Shown here one piece after another: positions 47,271-57,700 of a DNA stretch of 64,000 nt. The notes below the pieces were generated by a model. That model worked only from the letters and a program-made list of their open reading frames with translations, was not told where the DNA came from and searched no databases. Numbering within the stretch: the first letter of the stretch is position 1; every line of letters starts with the position of its first letter. The stretch is from Notospermus geniculatus. Its lineage: Eukaryota; Nemertea; Pilidiophora; Heteronemertea; Lineidae. The DNA is taken from NCBI GenBank assembly GCA_002633025.1, contig NMRB01001150.1, forward strand, positions 3,347 to 67,346, given 5' to 3'. Both the position numbers and the translations under genes were made by a program.

Positions 47271-47340
47271 CTGATGTAGTTGAAACAAGGCTTAGACACA
47301 CGGCACCCACTAGGGTGGCACACCACCAAGAAGAATACAT
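47271..47340 (-). CDS. Candidate first coding exon with signal peptide (calsyntenin or a short secreted protein)
   Basis: ATG at 47338-47340 (minus strand) starts MYSSWWCATLVGAVCLSLVS followed by TTS, a good signal peptide with a hydrophobic core of about 12 residues. The exon ends at a near-perfect donor, ATCAG|GTGAGT, after one base of a codon. Orientation and position suit the first exon of calsyntenin, which must begin with a signal peptide. However, the phase (one base) does not fit the exon at 23522-23667 (needs two). An extra exon of length 3n+1 would repair this. Joining instead to the acceptor at 46766 would give a short secreted protein. That it is a real signal-peptide exon is more secure than which gene owns it. 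Confidence 0.55.
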
Positions 47341-48303
47341 CCTTTGGAATATTCACATATGTAGAGTTAATAAAAGCCTAGAAATGAACGAAAACGATAC
47401 GAATAGTTCGACTTCACCGTGAAAATGATCCAAAATGGCTTCTTCTTGTTGATTACTTTCCGGCGAAGACGTAATTTGTCACGTGGTTTGGCTATTGCTC
47501 TCATGGGTTTGCCCCCCGCTGATATGGCACTGAAACGTTGCACAGAAGTAAATGTTACGAGAGGAAAAGACCTATTTTAATGAGCAGATATGATTAAATC
47601 ATTCAGCTATAACATCAGTGCCTGAATACTTGGGATATGCAACCAATTTACTGCGTTTCGAATATTTTTTGACTTTATTCAGCGGGGAGGGCAACAACTG
47701 ATGGGAAACCGGAACTATCAGAAGTTCCAAAATGGTGACGATTGTCAAACAACAACCAGAGATCTTGGTGCGATTTATGTTTTCATTTTTCCTTTTACTG
47801 AATGCGTTATGTTGAATTTAAACCCTCTTGATAAGATCCCTACCGTCCCTTGTTTGCGTCCTAACAGTATATACTGTTTTTTTCGGTGGAGAACATATAT
47901 TTCTTGGTATTTTGAGTACCCAACAGCTGCTTACAAAAGTGCACCTCCCACGTGCATGCATGCACGCATGCATGCATGCTTTGTTGTGTNTCAAGTGTGA
48001 CCTTGCCCTCTGCAATCTTCTGCATGCTCTCTCGATCTCGCTTTAGCTACGGGTAGGCACAAAGTTTGGGTCCGCCGCGGTGTGGTCAGTCAGTCAGGTG
48101 GGAGGGGGCAGCCACCAAGAAGAAGCCAGCAGAAAAGTAACATTTTTGACCTGCCACTCCCCCTATAGGCCTAATTAGGCATTGATGGGACTGTAATGCT
48201 TTGCTTATAACCATTGGATTGGACCTTATCGTAATATCATCATGAAACTGAAGTTGATACTTTTATTTTTTTCAGCAAAGACATTATGCATTGAGAGTGA
48301 GGG
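47341..48303. promoter_or_regulatory. Head-to-head intergenic region between the 47.3 kb signal-peptide exon and the LRR-Ig gene
   Basis: The two divergent start codons are 963 bp apart, so both promoters probably lie here, together with the LRR-Ig 5' UTR exon. The acceptor for the LRR-Ig coding exon is at 48275. I see no convincing TATA box. A GC-rich patch at about 48070-48140 could be the untranslated first exon or core promoter, but no donor is decisive. An ATGC-rich alternating tract lies at 47953-47980 and a single undetermined base at 47990. Confidence 0.45.
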
Positions 48304-50247
48304 ATGTCGCTACCTCGTGAATCGAGTATGGTCACCAAAGCTCTCTTGTGGTCAGTGCTTCTCTTTGGGGCAAGTCTATCCAGTGCTGAAGTAACCATCG
48401 AATTGAAAGATCATGTGGACTTTCTCTTCAATGAGACTGCCTGTCCGTCAGGCTGTAGCTGTAATGACACACTTAAGTCCATTTACTGTGACAGCAAAGG
48501 GTACAGGTCCCACTTTGCTACCTTCATAGAGGAACTGTCCCCATCAGTGGAAAATTTAACTGTGATAAAAGCATGGTTTCCAAACATTCCTACGTCCATG
48601 AGCAAATTTGGAAATTTGCAATATTTGTCATTCCCAGAATGCAAGATAGAAACCATTAACGAGACAGCCTTTTCCAACATGTCTCTCTTAACCGAGTTAA
48701 ACTTACGAGGAAATCTTATCCATTCCTTGGATGAGAACGTGTTTGGTGATCTTACCGGGTTACGTGTGTTGGATTTAAGTTACAATGTTCTTGACCGTCT
48801 GCCAGAGAAGATTTTTCAATCTCTCATTTCCCTTCAAGTCTTGAATGTTCGAAACAATCGTATTCAGTACTTTGCTTCCAGAACATTCCATGATCTTCAC
48901 GATCTCTTCTACTTGGATTTAAGTTTCAATCAGTTGCACTTCTTGGAAACCAACTCGCTGCGTGATTCCAGAGAGTTGGAGATCCTGCTGTTAGAGTCAA
49001 ATTCGCTCAGGTCGCTCAACAAGGATATGCTGGTCAATCTTACTAAACTTCGAGTCATTGAACTAGAGAATAACCCGTGGGTTTGCAGCTGTAGTCTTCT
49101 CTGGTTATCTGTTGAGTTGAACAGTCCATCGTTTAGTAGGATCTATGAAAACCCACATCGTATCAAGTGTCACTCACCACTGAAGCTGAAAGGGCAACAG
49201 GTCCGTACCATAGCACAAGCTCACATGGAATGTGTTGAACCAGACATCATGTCGGCAACAGAGAGCCAGAGTGTGATATATCAAGATCATACGGTATTGA
49301 AATGCAACGTGTCTGGTTATCCGAAACCATCTGTCTACTGGGTGACGCCCCGCGGTGAGGTCATTGCACACGAATCACAACGCGAGTGGATCCACCAACA
49401 CACCGACCCAGTGAAAAGTTATCGTGGTCTTCCAACATTCTACGAAGCAAGAGCAACACCGTTAGAAGACGGCTCACTCTTCCTGAGCAATTTTCGACGC
49501 TATTTTGCTGGAGACTACCACTGCTTTGCTGTCAATCCAGTCGGCCACGTGAATTCTTCAATGACAATATCCATCATCTCGCTGTTTCCGGATATTCAGC
49601 GAATGACTTACATTATTGGTTTGGGGGGGACGGGTGTAGCCGTTATTCTTGGGATAATAGGAGGTTGCTTCCGACTTCTCATCGATTACATCTATTACAA
49701 GAGGGAACCTGAGACTGAGATGACTGAAGATGACGTGAAGAGTAGTATTTCTTCGTCGTTCAACTCCATCTCACCTGCTCATTCGCCAAAACGTTGGCCA
49801 CGGCGCTCCCCTGGTGGTTCACCAACAAAATCGTTTGCGTATAACACCGATGAAGAATATGATTCGGATGAGGGTAGGGAAAAGGACACGTTTGCAAACG
49901 ACCTGAAAGACATGAAAGAAACTATGGATGAAATGCACGTCCGTCTACGACGAGGAATGCAACATACAACAGAGAAAATGCGCAGTCGAATGAGTAAGCA
50001 GGCCCTACAGCTGAGAGAATCAACTGCCCATTACATGCATACACTTCGAGATTCCAGCGCCCATACCGCGCACAGAATGCGTGCTGGTATGCAACTGAGT
50101 CTTGAGCAAATGAAATCCGGCGTCCAGTCAATTAAAGAATTTTGTGGCGCCGGTGATATGTCGCATACAATATCAACCGTATCTGTCTCTACTGATGTTG
50201 ATTCACAGGAAATGACCACCGTAGTCAAAAATATCACGTATGTGTGA
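48304..50247 (+). CDS. LRR-Ig single-pass transmembrane protein, 647 aa, single coding exon
   Basis: An intact 647-residue type I membrane protein. An in-frame TGA at 48298 precedes ATG 48304, and a strong acceptor (poly-T, cag at 48273-48275) shows an upstream untranslated exon. Order: signal peptide (about 9-28); LRRNT cysteines C47, C51, C53, C62; about six leucine-rich repeats (100-255, LxxLxLxxN pattern); LRRCT with C261, C263, C289, C310; one Ig domain (about 318-425; C334 pairs with C407, W346, DYHC motif); transmembrane helix about 434-462; then a 185-residue cytoplasmic tail with Ser/Pro-rich and acidic parts and a helical 11-residue repeat (about 540-613). The C-terminus, TYV, fits a class I PDZ ligand. 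This LRR-Ig-TM plan is shared with kekkon, LINGO, AMIGO and LRIT-type neuronal receptors, but the tail matches none I recognise. Likely a surface adhesion or signalling receptor. Several N-glycosylation sequons (e.g. NET, NLT, NMS) fit secretion. Confidence 0.93.
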   Translation: MSLPRESSMVTKALLWSVLLFGASLSSAEVTIELKDHVDFLFNETACPSGCSCNDTLKSIYCDSKGYRSHFATFIEELSPSVENLTVIKAWFPNIPTSMSKFGNLQYLSFPECKIETINETAFSNMSLLTELNLRGNLIHSLDENVFGDLTGLRVLDLSYNVLDRLPEKIFQSLISLQVLNVRNNRIQYFASRTFHDLHDLFYLDLSFNQLHFLETNSLRDSRELEILLLESNSLRSLNKDMLVNLTKLRVIELENNPWVCSCSLLWLSVELNSPSFSRIYENPHRIKCHSPLKLKGQQVRTIAQAHMECVEPDIMSATESQSVIYQDHTVLKCNVSGYPKPSVYWVTPRGEVIAHESQREWIHQHTDPVKSYRGLPTFYEARATPLEDGSLFLSNFRRYFAGDYHCFAVNPVGHVNSSMTISIISLFPDIQRMTYIIGLGGTGVAVILGIIGGCFRLLIDYIYYKREPETEMTEDDVKSSISSSFNSISPAHSPKRWPRRSPGGSPTKSFAYNTDEEYDSDEGREKDTFANDLKDMKETMDEMHVRLRRGMQHTTEKMRSRMSKQALQLRESTAHYMHTLRDSSAHTAHRMRAGMQLSLEQMKSGVQSIKEFCGAGDMSHTISTVSVSTDVDSQEMTTVVKNITYV

Positions 50248-51214
50248 GATCCTTGCCAAAAATTGATTCCTCAGTGATGTTACATGTGCAAGTATCATGA
50301 GGAGCAGATCCGGGGGAGGGGGTGCCATCGGCACAGCTTACTCAAAGCAATTATTTCTGACAATATTTTGTATGGTTTTAGTATCATCCCCATGACATGT
50401 CCTTGAAGCTGGCTGAAGCAAAGATTCCATCCCTGATACGGAGGGATGCGTTGCTCCCAAGTAGACAGGCTGCCATAATCTTGCCAGGATGAACCAGCTC
50501 TTGGAAAAACCTGTGTGAGTTCCTTCTTTAGAAATGCCCAGCTGCTATCTCATGTGCAGTGTTTATACATGTACATGGAAACAAACTTTCGTACTTTCAG
50601 ATAATGGGATTAAAAAAATACATGTAACCTTTTCAAAAAATCCTGTAACCTCTTCTAAAACACCTGGATCTGCTGCCAATACATGTGTAATTCCTGCTTG
50701 AGGATGAGCAAATCCTAAGTCAGCGTGTCCAACTCGCCACTGTCGGATTGTCAGTTCCATTTTGCATTGATGAAGACTACCTACTATGATGAAGTAATCA
50801 GAGAAACAAAGATCTCTCACCTCTCATGTTGTCTTGCAAAGGGGTAGTTGAGGACCACAAGAAACCTGGTTGATTGAGACTATCTGTAAAATGTAAATTA
50901 CGAGTAATTTAAGAAGTGTCAGTAAATGAAATGACATGAATGATACTGCAGAAATCTGACATCCAGGATAATTCTAGTTAATAACTTGTGACAATCAAAT
51001 TTGTTCATCCAAATGCACTTGTGTGAGAATATGTGTGTATTTCTTCATGTATGCTACTACTTGTCTTGTCTGTTTTGCCATTGCTGAATGTAAGCGTTTG
51101 AGTCAGTCCTTGACTGGGGCTCAACTTGCACAGTTCTACAACTGGCCTGAAATGTCCATCGTGTGCGCTATATTGTGGCTGCCCTTTGGTTTCTACAGAA
51201 AGGTTTCTGAATCA

Positions 51215-51307
51215 TAGGCTGGGGTAATAATGTGTGAAGCGCTTAGAGAGCGTAATACGCTATGAAGCGCTATAAAAGAACTCGCCATTATTATTATTAT
51301 TATTACA
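51215..51307 (+). repeat. SINE-type 3' tail ending in (ATT)n
   Basis: gaagcgcttagagagcgtaa, then atgaagcgctataaaagaac and tcgcc(attatt)n form the repeated 3' end of many invertebrate SINEs/L2-like elements. The 5' part is not recognised. It lies in the presumed LRR-Ig 3' UTR. Confidence 0.65.
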
Positions 51308-51706
51308 ACCTACAACTTGTTGTTATGTTCCTGATACCAGTATGTATGAGACCTTATACTCTCCCAGTATGTTTTTGTTTGTTCCTGGTGTTAAGAAACT
51401 TTCAAAAAACATTACTGTCATTGTCCCCTATCTACAAGTGTCCATTTGAGTCACCAAAATATTTTTAGATTGGTCATTATGATAGTAGGTTAATTGATTG
51501 TTTCCCAGGCAAGTCCTGGATTAAAATGGATGATATTGTTTAATATTCATTCTAACCAGGATGTTAGTACTGGTAATGACTGATGTATGTATGCTATTGG
51601 TATTACATGTATCAGGGGTTCAGATTTGAACACAATCGAAACTTGACCCAGTTGCATATTGATCACGACTGCGAACATGACAAAGAGGTGTTGAGCAACT
51701 CTTCAG

Positions 51707-51823
51707 TTAGGCTTCCTTCACACACAAGTATACGAAAACGCCGCTTCACGGTCGTGAGTCCTCGGGAAGCCTTTGTTAACCGGCGTTTTTGTATACCGTA
51801 TACTTCTATTTAAAGGAAGCCTT
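51707..51823. mobile_element. Foldback element TAGGCTTCCTTCACAC
   Basis: taggcttccttcacacacaa on the left, ttctatttaaaggaagcct on the right, with inner arms aagtatacgaaaacgccg and ccggcgtttttgtataccgt. A single ~117 bp hairpin. Confidence 0.65.
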
Positions 51824-52140
51824 GTGAAGCCACATAGTTTAATTTTAAGTGCACCCTGAATGTTAAGAATACAGTACATGTATATGGTAGGCCTAGTTCT
51901 TGAATATATTCAGACCTATGGAGCCAAATTCTCAAAGTTAAGCCTGAAAGCCAGAATCATTGAATATACTAAGTCAGGGCCCATAGATGTTAACTACATT
52001 TTGTGCTTGAAGCACTTCTGGCCCTCCCTGATCAAGCGTATTCATGATTCTATGGCCTTTGAGCATGTTGAGAAATCAGCTCCTGTGGTTACATGAATTG
52101 AGTGTACAATGTTGAAATACTTTGTTTTGTCTAAAAAGGG

Positions 52141-52160
52141 AATAAAAAGTGTGTTTTTGT
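52141..52160 (+). terminator. Candidate polyadenylation signal for the LRR-Ig gene
   Basis: AATAAA at 52141-52146 is followed by a GT-rich stretch (gtgtgtttttgtgt), the usual arrangement of a cleavage/polyadenylation site. It would imply a ~1.9 kb 3' UTR containing an ATT-tailed SINE. Another AATAAA at 52264 is an alternative. Transcript data would decide. Confidence 0.3.
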
Positions 52161-52421
52161 GTCATATGCAAAAACATTGTCTTTCACCTCCTGACATTCC
52201 ATAAATATGTACCAGTAAATGTTAGTCTACATACATGTATATATTTTGACTTGAGATACCAATTAATAAAATGATGGACCAGAAAAAATATTTATTAGGT
52301 CAAAATATCTGTTGTTTGTCAGAAGAATACATTGTATGTGTGGCGCTTTGTGAATTTATCTGCTTTATGTCAATTACATGTATTATCAGTTGAACTTGTG
52401 ATAAGTCAATTGCTGCAACTG

Positions 52422-52599
52422 CATGTGGAACCTCCCTTAGTGGACACCACAGCATTGAGGACACCTCAATATCACGGACACCAATGTTCAGTCACAGACT
52501 GATCATTCATTTTGACCTCTGTAATCAGTGCATGTCTCAATTAAGGACAACATTTGTCAGTCCCAAAAGGTGTCCTTATAAGAGAGGTTCCACTGTACA
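52422..52599. mobile_element. MITE with GTGGAACCTCYCTTA termini, copy 2
   Basis: tgtggaacctcccttagtgg on the left, ataagagaggttccactgta on the right, with the same interior segment cattttgacctctgtaat as the 11169 copy. Confidence 0.8.
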
Positions 52600-52689
52600 G
52601 TGCAAAGTATTAATTGGATACATCTCGGGCCTGAAAGGCAGGCAGTAACAAGTGTAAGATGAGAACATGACTCACAGTGTATTAAGGAG

Positions 52690-53110
52690 AAGGCTGAGCA
52701 ACCCTCGGTGCTATCCTCTCTGGTGTTATGTAAAGGAAGAGGGAAGAGGCCAGAGCAACCTCTCTGGTGTAATGTAAAGGAAGAGGCCAGAGCGACCTCA
52801 GTGCTATACTATCTGGTGTAATGTAAAGGAAAAGGCCAGAGCAACCCTCAGTGCTATACTATCTGGTGTAATGTAAAGGAAAAGGCCAGAGCAACCCTCA
52901 GTGCTAAACTCTCTGGTGTAATGTAAAGGCCAGAGCAACCTCAGTGCTAAACTCTGGTGTAATGTAAAGGAAAAGGCCAGAGCAACCCTCAGTGCTATAC
53001 TATCTGGTGTAATGTAAAGGAAAAGGCCTGAGCAACCTCAGTGTTATATTCCCTGGGTTAATGTAAAGGAAAAGGCCAGAGCAACTGTCAGTGCTACATT
53101 CGCTGGTGTT
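52690..53110. repeat. Minisatellite, about 50 bp unit, roughly eight copies
   Basis: Units read gtgctatactatctggtgta then atgtaaaggaaaaggccaga gcaaccctca. Copies vary in length by a few bases and degrade at the right end. Intergenic. Confidence 0.85.
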
Positions 53111-53676
53111 GTAGCCAAACTTGTAATGAATGGGTTAAGATAATTTAGCTTTCCAGTGCAAATCTTATCAATAATGCATGAAGGACGCCTTTGGCATGTG
53201 GTTAAATGACCCAGGCAAGCATGTAGCTTGTCAAAGAATTGATTATTTACCAGTTATGAATGGACACCCATGCGAATATAAGTGGGACTGTTACTTTCTT
53301 GTGAATGTCTGTATTTCTTTGTATAACTATTTCAATTTGTTTCCATGTGATATTGTCCCCCTCCCTGGTTTTCAAGTGTCTGTTGGGGAGTGACATGCAG
53401 TGAGAAGTGAAGTTCCACTTGAAAAAGACCCCGGTTGGGGTCGAAAATTCGTGAATTCTGGAGATTGACTTCTTGCTTATTATCAGTGAGAAGTGAGGTT
53501 CTAAATGAAGAGAGGGAAGAAAAATACATGTATATAAGAAGTCACTTACCTTGTTTCATATATGGTCTTGTAGTTGCATCCTTTTCTCTTGAAAATTGAT
53601 ACTTTCAGAAGCTGTGTTGGTTACCTGTATGCAGTAAAAATTTCAATTGATAACTTTCAAATGATAAACGGTGACA

Positions 53677-53879
53677 AATGGGAGACTTTGCTGCTGTTAG
53701 AGGCCGCCTGTTAGCGGTCCTAGAACGTCACAAAATTTGATGTCACAGAGGTAAACCATGGCTTCCACGTCATTGTGGATGACACTGTGGCATGCACTTC
53801 TTCTCCGTGACGTCAAATTCCATGACGTTCTAGGACTGCGAACTGGTGGTGGTCTCTAACGGCAGTAAAGTCTCCCATT
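53677..53879. mobile_element. Foldback MITE AATGGGAGACTTT with a CRE site
   Basis: aatgggagactttgctgctg and the inverse of cagtaaagtctcccatt, followed inward by tcctagaacgtca/tgacgttctagga arms. About 203 bp. One TGACGTCA lies at 53808-53815. Confidence 0.75.
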
Positions 53880-54371
53880 ATGCAGAGGACTGGTCCTTTA
53901 AACGCCGCGAGTGAGTGGTAATGGAGTGATAATAGAGTGTAACTTGAATACGATTGATGAGAGTTATAATATGCTTCCGCCCAGAAACAGTAAATCAGTT
54001 TTTGCATGGCTTCATTTCAAGGGAGAAAGACATTAATGATACTCATCAAGTTTCTTTTGAGGTTAACCCAATCAATGCCAGTGGCATTTTCACCAAAAAC
54101 TGAATAATGGACACAATTCTGAAAAGGAATAGAAACCCTCTTGCTTACATGTACATTATTGGAAATTATCATTATTGGAAAGTACTATACCAGTTTTCCA
54201 ATGAACATCTATTTCATAGGGTACATTTCAGGCATTTTGTACAAACATGTATTTTCTTCACAAAATGTACCATGGCATTGAAAGGGAAAACATCAAATTC
54301 CAGGAATATTTCTACACTACTGCAAGGAAATCTACTGGGATTCAATATTTTCATTTTGAATGAAACTCCTG

Positions 54372-54477
54372 GGCCCGTATGCATAAAGGTGGAATAAGCT
54401 TATTCCAGGTATAACTTAAGGTTATAACGTTAGGTTATACCTGGAATAAGCTTATTCCACTTATATGCATACGGGCC
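54372..54477. mobile_element. 106 bp near-perfect palindrome GGCCCGTATGCATAAAGG
   Basis: The arms are almost fully complementary, including ggaataagcttattccaggt on both sides and ggcccgtatgcata/tatgcatacgggcc ends. A compact hairpin-type MITE. Confidence 0.8.
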
Positions 54478-54727
54478 TTGAAGTAAACCCATATAAAACA
54501 CTGATTTACTGTCCTTCCTTTCCAGTATAAATCCTTATACACTTTGATCACTGACAAATTTGTACATATTGGTCAGATTATTTTTCACCCATAGCCCCAT
54601 GTATTTTATTATGAAGAATAAACCAAAGTTGAACGTTCAGTTAGTTTCATTCTATTCTGAGAATTCTTGACTTTGTAGCTCTTAACAGGGTTTGTACTTT
54701 TCAAGGTCCTTTCCAAGGCACTGCTAC

Positions 54728-54886
54728 ATGCGAGTGTTTTCTCTAGCAAGTTGGCTCTCAATGGGCAACTCACCACTGTTGACTGTTTGTTTCCTTATGG
54801 CTTACAAAGTAAATGAATGCCCATAGTTTTCGATGGTTGAGTTACCCATAGAGAGCCAACTCACGTGCTGGAAACTCTCATGTGGA
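54728..54886. mobile_element. Foldback element, TTGGCTCTC family, copy 2
   Basis: aagttggctctcaatgggca on the left, tacccatagagagccaactc on the right. Related to 7591-7724. Confidence 0.65.
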
Positions 54887-55938
54887 CCAGCATTTTAAGG
54901 TACTGTCACACTGGCTGGTTCTCAAAACGTTCTGTCCCATCCTAAAAAAAATCGTAAAACGGTCTAGAACGTGTAATGTTCCCCGAATAATGTCTTGAAG
55001 TGCTGGAGCACGCTTCCCATCTGTGCCCGTCGATGAAGGTCATAAAAAGACTGTAAAGAGTTGCCACTACATCCACTCTGTTCGCACACAATTTGAGCCT
55101 GTTCAGCCATGTCAGCAACATTTTCAAGAACATACTGAGAACTGGCTGAGTGTGATGGTACCGGTAGTATTAATTCGCAAAAGCTTTCAAGAATTAGTGG
55201 CTTTACAGTATTACACAAATTAATTAAAATGAGGAAACCCATTAAAATTTCCTAACATAAAACCCAATCAATTTCCTGCCAAAATTACGTATTTCCCATC
55301 ATTCGAAGCCAGCCTCCCCCGGGCTTTAGTACCTTCGCAATCATGGTAAGAAACCTTATAAAGTAATTAGAGGCACTTCCCTGGTTGCCGACATCTGCTT
55401 TGTCACTCGATGAGTTTCCTGCGGAGATCGTCCATATCTTCAGGAAACGCTCGCAGGGGACTTGGGACGTTCTATGCTAGACAAAATATGGATACAAGGC
55501 TATTATATTTACATAAATGTCATTCGGAGGAAGTGCTTGAAAGGTTCTCTATTAACCCTGTGTGACTGATTGCATTTGGGAGGGCCTGGACAGATATTTC
55601 AGGGTTAGAAGTCAAGATGCTGTTAAGGAAATTGGGGAAATCTCCCTCAGCCATAAACAAAACAATATAGTGGATACTGCACATCTTTCTACAATCACTA
55701 ACTAAAGTGGTGGAGAGGGAGAGCGTTCACTCTTGGCATTGTCACAAACCTCTCCACTAGATAGAAGAATGGCAATTTCAGTCTCCTCACAATTTTTTTT
55801 TTTGGGGGGGGGGAATCTTACAAACATGATTTGTGGCTCCAGGGGTGTCCCCCATTCTCAGCAACCAACAATTTTTCATCACGATTTGCTAAACATCACA
55901 GAGGATTTAGACTTTAAAATTTCTGGGGGAGACCCCCC

Positions 55939-56422
55939 AGCAGGCCACCAGTGACCCCACTCTTTAGACCCTTCCCTGCGAAATTCCAGGAACTGCCGTT
56001 GGAAGGGGTTAACAAACGCAGCACGTACATGTACAAACTGCAAGTTACATTCATGTATATTGGATTCTACTGTTGTTATGCATGTATACTGTATCATACA
56101 TGACTTGTTTACATTTCTTTGTTCATAATCATCATGAATAATGTTGTGACTGGAAAGGGTCAAGGTCTGAAACACACATAAGCAGGCCACCAGTGACCCC
56201 ACTCTTTAGACCCTTCCCTGCAAAATTCCAGGAACTGCCATTGGAAGGGGTTAACAAACGCAGCACGTACATGTACAAACTGCAAGTTACATTCATGTAT
56301 ATTGGATTCTACTGTTGTTATGCATGTATACTGTATCATACATGACTTGTTTACATTTCTTTGTTCATAATCATCATGAATAATGTTGTGACTGGAAAGG
56401 GTCAAGGTCTGAAACATACATA
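55939..56422. repeat. 242 bp tandem duplication
   Basis: Bases 55939-56180 are repeated at 56181-56422 with only a few substitutions (e.g. ctgcgaaattcc/ctgcaaaattcc). High identity means recent origin or an assembly duplication. Confidence 0.85.
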
Positions 56423-57245
56423 AAGGAAACAGATAAATATCAAAGCTAAGCCTAGGCGACAACAGACAGTAACTTTGCCCATAAATGGTAAGTCTTCCAG
56501 CCCATCAAAAGAACTTGAAGAAATCATCCCGTTTCCATGACAACCGTATACGTATTGCTAAAGATGCCTCTATAGATGGTAGCAGCATACCTGGTAATGA
56601 CGTCAAGGGTTGCAGATCAGAGAGCATCACAGCGGAGATCTGTTGCTACTCATCTTGAGGGAAGACTAGGGGCGTTGTTAAGATGCCTCATACAATACCT
56701 CAAAGGACGGTTTGAAAAGATCGGCTCGTTTGAAGATCAGACGTCTAATGGGCTTATCGGAAAAATCCATCCTTGAGTAAGTCAACAGGTCATGCGATCA
56801 GTGGTTAGCCAAATAAGGGGGGTTAGTCATAATTAAGTAACCGTAGACCAATGAATCAAAGCAACTTTCACCAACTCAGTTAACTTCATTCTTCTATTGA
56901 TTCTTCCATTGATGATTGGAAGAATGGTGTAGGCTTGTTTTTGTCTTGTACCAAACTAGGGCATTTATTTGGCGGTTATGGCTTACAAAGAATGAGTGAC
57001 AGGTCCCACACAAACTGTCAACAAAACAATTGAAAACAACACCATTAAAGCCAAACCCCCACCCCCATGACAGGCAACAATCATCAGCATTGTTGCCTAT
57101 CGTTATTGTCAACCAGCATCATTGTTTGGGGTGTGACAGGTGTTCTAGTTCAGGTGTCTCAAAGAAATTTTTCATACTTGATAATGTCCTGGCAAGGAGA
57201 CACCCTGAGGAAAATTCACTCAGCATATTCAGGAATGTCTCAGTG

Positions 57246-57476
57246 AGGGCCAGATCCAGGGTTGACAGAAAGAGGAGGGCGTATCTCAGTGGAGGTGGTG
57301 AGCACTGAATGCACGAAGACCAAACAGGGGGGGGGGGGAGTCAGAAAAATTTGACAATCTGAGACAGTGNNNNNNNNNNNNNNNNNNNNNNNNNNNNNNN
57401 NNNNNNNNNNNNNNNNNNNNNNNNNNNNNNNNNNNNNNNNNNNNNNNGGGTATACGCCCCCTGGATCCGACCCTGT
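57246..57476 (+). mobile_element. Dispersed MITE 'GGATCCAGGG', copy 2, interrupted by an N gap
   Basis: Begins agggccagatccagggttga and ends tacgccccctggatccgacc. Bases 57370-57447 are undetermined. It abuts a SINE at 57477. Confidence 0.65.
57370..57447. other. Assembly gap (78 N)
   Basis: Undetermined bases inside the GGATCCAGGG MITE copy. Confidence 0.98.
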
Positions 57477-57700
57477 AGGTCACAGTTGAGCAGTGGAAAC
57501 TTCAGTGCCGCTATCAGCACTGAGGTTCCAGGATCGATCCCCAGTTGGACCCACTCTTCTTGTGTTGGAGAGGGATTCCCTTTGACAGCCGGGGTTTTCT
57601 CCGGGCACTCTGGTTTCCTCCTGCTGTACATTACATTGATTCACCCAATATTGTCCATAGGACCAATAATTCCATATTTGGCTTTGTTCTAAATAAAATG
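57477..57700 (+). repeat. tRNA-derived SINE, copy 1
   Basis: A B-box-like ggttccaggatcgatcccc is followed by cagttggacccactcttctt, ggagagggattccctttgac and ggggttttctccgggcactc. The last segment and ctggtttcctcctgct are shared with the minus-strand copies at 62467 and 62944, which identifies one SINE family. Confidence 0.7.

Larger units (their letters stand above)
50248..52140 (+). other. Presumed LRR-Ig 3' UTR / downstream flank
   Basis: No coding frame I trust. It contains the ATT-tailed SINE end (51215-51307), a foldback at 51707-51823 and otherwise AT-rich sequence up to a polyadenylation signal candidate at 52141. Confidence 0.45.

Noticed and set aside
47953-47980. Regulatory palindrome in the divergent promoter region (gcatgcatgcacgcatgcatg)
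   Set aside because: An alternating ATGC tract is a low-complexity sequence; nothing supports a specific binding site.
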